Shown here piece after piece: positions 58,111 to 64,000 of a stretch of 64,000 bases of DNA; positions within the stretch are counted from its first letter, which is position 1; each line of letters starts with the position of its first letter. Position numbers and translations under genes: made by a program. Under the pieces are notes generated by a model, which saw nothing but the letters and a program-made list of their open reading frames with translations, was not told the DNA's origin and did not search any database. Source of the stretch: Eriocheir sinensis (Eukaryota > Arthropoda > Malacostraca > Decapoda > Varunidae); contig NC_066563.1 of the NCBI RefSeq assembly GCF_024679095.1, forward strand, positions 711,132-775,131, read 5' to 3'.

Positions 58111-58507
58111 CCCCCTTTACTTCACTTGCTCCCTAGTTTCCCCTTCAGTTCGTCTCCCTCGTTGCCGCACTCCCCCTCGTACAGTTTAGTTTCCCCTCAG
58201 TTTCACTTCGCCTCCGCCCACTCCCTTGCCATTCCCCCGAAAAATAGTCGCTTCAGGTCACGACGTTAGCGATACATCGACACAAAATCGAATTAATGGA
58301 GCGTGAACGAAGCCGGCGAGTCAATAGCCATTTCTAATATGCATATTTTTCTAATTCTTCGACCGCGCGCTCCCTATTTTTTATTTGACTCTTTCGTTCA
58401 TTTATGGCGCCCTCCCTAAAAAGCCATTCCACCCGAACTGATAAAAAGGCCCCAACTTCAAAACTAGTTCAAACGCATACAGCAAAAAAAGTTAAAAAAT
58501 ACAATAA

Positions 58508-58550
58508 TCGTTAAAACCGTTGCGAACCGTTAATTCCGTTACGGCCGTTA
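58508..58550 (+). promoter_or_regulatory. Phased Myb-type motif array
   Basis: CCGTT(A/G) occurs at 58517, 58527, 58536 and 58545, with TCGTTA at 58508, so the spacing is 9-10 bp. CMGTTR is the Myb recognition core. Motif evidence only. Confidence 0.3.
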
Positions 58551-59431
58551 AACAAGGGACGGGGAGAGGGAGTTCGAATTTAAAGTTGACTCTTGCTAAT
58601 CGTATTTCAAATTATTTTCTCTCGAATATGCAGCTTTACGGACCGGACCGTATTTGCCTGATGGACGGGAAAAATTCGCACTTGTTGTAAGACTTGTAAA
58701 AGGTTAACAGTCGAGGGTGTGGGTGAGTTAGGGAAGTAGAGATAGATAAACAGATAGATAGGTACATGGATAGATATAGAGAGATAGATAGATAGACAGA
58801 GAAATAGAAAGAGACGGAAGGAGTGGAAGAGTCTGAAAGATAAAGCAAGGGGAAAGGAGAGAGTCAGGAAGAGAAAGGGAGAGAAAGGAAATCAGAGAGG
58901 AATCAGGGAGAAAATGGGAGAAAGGGAGAGAGAAATCAGGAAGAGAAAGGGGGAAAGAGAAAGAGAGAGGGAGAGATAAATACATGGAAAAGACCAAGGA
59001 AAATGATCAAATGGGAAACAAATTCGAAAAGGAAAAGGAGAGGGAAAATTAGGGGGAGAAAGAAGGAAGGAAGGAAGTAGAGAAGGGAACGCAAAGGAAA
59101 TGGGAGAGAGAGAGAAAACAGGGAGTAGACGAAGAGGGCGAGAAAGGGGCCCAAAGAGAGAGGGAAAGAGAGAAAAGTGGTATTAGGAGAGAGCAGGAAG
59201 AAAAAAACTCGAAATAAAAGAGGAATAAACAAGCCTACATCCGATTTTAATAACTCTAGCTCCAGCGTAGGCCTAGATTCTCCCTCGAAAAAATATAAAT
59301 ACATCCTTAATTAGTGTCGCGTTCATCATATCCCTCTGTTAGAGCTAATTAAGGCGGATAAACTTATACTATTATTTTATTCATTTTCACATTCGGTTTT
59401 ATTTATACATTTCACAGATCGTTTCTATTTA

Positions 59432-59432
59432 A

Positions 59433-59493
<61 letters not shown>

Positions 59494-59553
59494 GTTGTTG
59501 TTGTCGTTGTTGTTGATTCTATGGTTTTCTTTCTCATTTTTTTCCCTCTACCA

Positions 59554-59607
<54 letters not shown>

Positions 59608-59704
59608 AATGGAGGCTGTTTACCGGCATTATTTCCTTTTTATTCTTTTGTTTACACGCTTTCTAAGTTATCACTCCCTCCATCTCGGCTCTATTACGGC
59701 GGTC

Positions 59705-59788
<84 letters not shown>

Positions 59789-59846
59789 CTATCTATATCT
59801 TTTTCTTTGTCAATTGATCTATCTGTATATGTATCTATCTATCTAT

Positions 59847-59918
<72 letters not shown>

Positions 59919-60114
59919 CTCAAACAAAACAATCCCTCCACGATCACCGGCATTCCCAAACAAAGATCACTGAAGCATTCTGAAAAGCGTGCGCGGCGCC
60001 GCTAAGGATCGCTCACTACGGGGCATGAAATTAAAGCAAATAGACGAAGATAAAAAATGCATATAATCCCTCTCCAATACCATCGCTCAAGCCCTTTTTA
60101 TAGCACGCTGGATA

Positions 60115-60187
<73 letters not shown>

Positions 60188-60242
60188 GGGGGAGGGGGGA
60201 CTGTAAAGGAAGATAAATAGAGGTGTTATATGTGATTTGATC

Positions 60243-60290
<48 letters not shown>
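59432..60290. repeat. Microsatellite cluster
   Basis: (TTA)n and (GTT)n at 59432-59515; (CT)n at 59557-59606, 59708-59784 and 59849-59915; (GA)n at 60118-60183 and 60246-60290. Confidence 0.95.
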
Positions 60291-60293
<3 letters not shown>

Positions 60294-60892
60294 CCATCAC
60301 TTTAAAAGCAAAATCTCTTCCCTCCCTTATTATCTCTCCCCTCCTCCCCCTTTTCCTTCTTCTCTCCCTTTCTTTCCCTTCCCCACGTTAGTTTCTTCTT
60401 CCCTCTCCCAAGCTTCTTCCTCCCTTCCTCCCTTCCCTTCTCTCTCCCTTATTCACTTTCCCTTCCTTTCCCTCTTTCTCCTTCTCTCCCTCCCTTTCCT
60501 TATCTCTCCCTTTTCTTCTCAATTCCCTTCCTCATCCTTTCATATTCTGGTATCTCAGTTTTCCATTCCCTTCCCTCTTCCTTTCCTTCAATTCGCTTTC
60601 AATCCCTCCTCCCATTCCCATTCCCATTCCCTTCCTCCGTCACCCCATCCGTCCCCTCACTCTTTCCTCCCTACCTCCATTCCTTTCGTCTACGTCCACC
60701 TCCTCCCTCCATTCCTCCACCACTCCTGCCTTCCCTCTCCCAAACCTCCGTCCTTTCCTCCCCCACCGCCCCCCTCGCGCCAGAGAATGGAGTAATCACA
60801 AGGGAAAATTGAATCCACATTCCAATTGGCTGTGGTGACCCTATCCTTTCGCTATCCTTCAATCCCACTCCCGCTAACCCGTTCTATTTTTA

Positions 60893-60923
<31 letters not shown>

Positions 60924-61364
60924 CCTTTTGCCTTCACACTTATTTCAATTTATTTTTGTTCCAATTTAAAAATCATGCATTTGAAATAACTTTGAAATTT
61001 CATCTCTCTCTCTCTCTCTCTCTCTCGCTCGCTCGCTCTCATATTCCTCGTATTTAGAGAAGCGAGTATTGGCTTCTGATGGCAGGAATTCAGCGATAAT
61101 CGAGTCACCAAAAAGTCTTGTTTGAAGCGAGGACGCCAAGACGAGGAGCGGGCGGAGGCAGCACAGAGGAAGGAAAATGAGAAGAAAGAAGCAACGGAAA
61201 CAACGATACATGGCGGAGCAGGCAACGAAAAGTTCGATGGCTAATAACGAGGCTGCTGCTCTGATTTAGTCTGTTCGTCAGTCATTCCAATGGGCGGCAG
61301 GACAGGCTTCAGCACTCGCTGTGCGTATTCAGGGGATCAGCAAGATGAAGAGGAGGAGGAGGGA

Positions 61365-61368
<4 letters not shown>

Positions 61369-61431
<63 letters not shown>
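61369..61431. repeat. (CA)n microsatellite
   Basis: This is a run of about 31 units. Confidence 0.96.
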
Positions 61432-61572
61432 GTGCGTGCGCGTGCAGGGTTTATGATTTATTTCATTGTTTCATTAGGGACAAAATGCGCCTCTTAATTA
61501 CCGGATGAGCCTGAGGCACGTGGCCAGATGTGACTAATTACCCGCCTGCGAGGCCTGCATGTTATATCATAA

Positions 61573-61728
<156 letters not shown>

Positions 61729-61950
61729 GTAGATGTATATGGATAAGACGCACATACACACATTTCTGGCTTATTCTTTATGCGGGAGTTGTTATACGAG
61801 ACGAAACGAAACGCTTGCAAAGTAATGTTACATTTTTTTCCACAAAACATTATTTCTCTGCAAATGCTGGAAAAATGAAGACTCTCAACATCCAGACTTC
61901 ATGTAATCATTCCAGCCCGTGATAAATTTAGCTTATTCGAGAATTACGTG

Positions 61951-62053
<103 letters not shown>

Positions 62054-64000
62054 TTCAAAGAGTGCACAGAACCTTACTCCGTATTCCCGTATTCACAGAG
62101 CGAGGGCCATTATTTACACGGGCACAATTAATGCCCTGCTGCAGCCGAGCAAAAAGTCAGATAAATAAAGTAATTAACACGAATCAATTGGCCGGCTTAA
62201 TTTTTCGCGCTCGCCTGAACAACAAAGGCAAAATTGAAGGTGTTTTATCTCGGCGCTCCAGAGAGTCGCTACCCACGCTGCCTCACGCCACATTTGTCAC
62301 GCTTCCCGGGCGCCGCTGCTGTCAGGTATTCGCTGCCTTAATTAAACAGGTGAGGTAATAAGCGAGCCTTTGATGGCGGGGGCAATGAGACAGGTAATGA
62401 GACGCGCGGAGAGTGATTAGCATGCACAGGTGAGGGCGGCGGCAGGTGTCACGGGCCGAACAGTAATGAGGATAATTTCTTAAGGGGGTGATATTAATGA
62501 GCGGCTTCCATGATTATTAAAGTTTGTTGCTGGGTGATGGTGGTGGTGGTGGTGGTCATGTGGCGGTGGTGATGATGATAATTGTACTGTGTTTATGATG
62601 GTGATGCTCCTATTGATGGTGATGAGAATGATGGTGATGAGAATGATGGTGATGCTGATGGTGATAATGATGATGAAGATAATGATAGTGATGTTTCTAC
62701 TAATGATATCTCTAGTATAATGGTATCTATTGTTACTCCTGATAATGATGCAATGATGATAACAAACATGGTAGCTAACTTTGCACTTTGCCACCAATAC
62801 AAAAACATGATAGTTCAGCATAATGATGACAATGCGAATTGAACTATAATGACACTAACGAGAATAACACAAAACGATACAATAATGATAATGACACTAT
62901 AATGACACTTATGGTAATGAAGGTAATAAACAAACTATATACCTCTCTTTTCTATTCACTACTTATACCAACAAACCTTTTTAGTACCATAACAAAACAC
63001 CAGCAGAGGGCGCACGCAATCCTCTAAGGAGCATAACACGAAGATATAAGCCAATTACGTTTACGGCTACGAGGTAATCAACAGCGGGTAGTGTTTACTG
63101 GCGCGTTGGACAGCCGTAGCCTAATGCAATCAGTCTAATGACGACGGTTATCACACCAATCATCACCCCTAACTAGGCTGAGCACCGAGGTGTGGCAGGA
63201 TTGGGGCACGAGTGGGTTTACCTCAATGAGCGGACACTAGCAACGCCCCAAACATGTTCCCGATCTCGATGAGGCGGAGAACAGACGGAAAGGATGGAAG
63301 GAAAGTGCGACCAGATGGAAATAGTATAAGAGGACAGGGAGATCAGTGAAAGGGGGGAAGACAGGTAAACTAGAGGAGCAAAATAAAGACAGGAAGTTCC
63401 GTAAATGAAGGAAAACAGGTAAGCTAGAGAAAAAAGGGCAGGAAAAACAGTAAAGAGAGAAAAAACAAACGTGAAAAAAAGATAGGAAAAACAGGAGGAA
63501 AAGAAGATCAGTTAATGGAGAAAGACAGCAAAACTAGAGCAAAAAAAGACAGGAAGATCAGTAAATGAAGAAAACAGGTGAACTAGAGAAGAAGAAAAAA
63601 AAAACAGAGATAGGTACACCTGATAAGAGGATAAAGTAAGCGGAAAGAGAAGGGAGACTAGAAAAGAATACCAAAATAAGTAAGCTAGAAAAGGAAAAAG
63701 GAAAGAATGGGAAGCCTAAGATTGCAAGGTAACAGACAGAGCATGACAGTGGTTGGCTATACAAGACATGACAGAGGAATGCCCTATACGACACCGTGAG
63801 AGAGGAAGACTAAGGCAGCAGGACACGTGGGAGTCACATAAGGACTTCGACAAAAGGACACAATCTTCAATACACAGCCTTCCCAACACTTAGAGTCCTG
63901 TGTGCCCTTGTGTGATATGCCAAACTTATATAAAAAGAATGAAGAGGAAGTATGGAAGCAACGAAGAATACAAAATAAATCCAAAATACAAAAAAGACAA

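Overview
This is a eukaryotic window, most likely from a decapod crustacean. The signs are long introns, GT-AG splice sites, (TTAGG)n arthropod-type telomere units, tRNA-derived and LINE-derived repeat debris, and an extreme load of (GA)n, (CA)n, (CT)n and trinucleotide microsatellites. The taxon is inferred from these features and was not tested by any search. Nothing bacterial is present (no operons, ribosome binding sites or CRISPR).

The only gene I can support is on the minus strand. It is the middle part of a Down syndrome cell adhesion molecule (Dscam) family gene. Eighteen exons between 44406 and 618 read, in transcript order: Ig5 (2 exons), Ig6 (2), Ig7 (two complete alternative-looking exons), Ig8 (2), Ig9 (2), FN3-1 (2), FN3-2 (2), FN3-3 (2), FN3-4 (1) and the first half of Ig10. 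All splice phases join without conflict and add up to about 2.8 kb of coding sequence (about 937 residues). The order Ig5-Ig9, four FN3, Ig10 is the Dscam signature. Ig1-Ig4, the signal peptide and the promoter lie beyond 64000. The rest of Ig10, FN3-5 and FN3-6, the membrane segment and the cytoplasmic tail lie before position 1.

The most interesting part of the gene is 33684-34377. Two whole Ig7 exons of the same length class and the same phase lie 121 bp apart. Two interchangeable Ig7 exons are known for insect Dscam2 (exons 10A/10B), whereas Dscam1 has large arrays. This points to a Dscam2-type gene with two isoforms. Other exon oddities are a 21-bp duplication that creates two in-frame donors at the end of FN3-1, a relic copy of the 5' end of an FN3-2 exon in the neighbouring intron, and a Gly/Met/Val-rich insert in Ig8.

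Region by region: 1-4252 is Ig10 plus repeat-rich intron. 4253-13471 holds the FN3 exons. 13472-23594 holds Ig9 and Ig8. 23595-33683 is a 10-kb intron with CRE/CCAAT-rich segments, a (TTAGG)n tract and a SINE inside a (TG)n tract. 33684-36918 is Ig7 and Ig6. 36919-44406 is Ig5 with dispersed repeats. 44407-64000 is one intron of at least 19.6 kb holding minisatellites (including a very regular 38-bp array), a large inverted repeat whose loop carries a TATA/initiator-like sequence on the plus strand, and several AT/GC-mixed stretches that could be regulatory.
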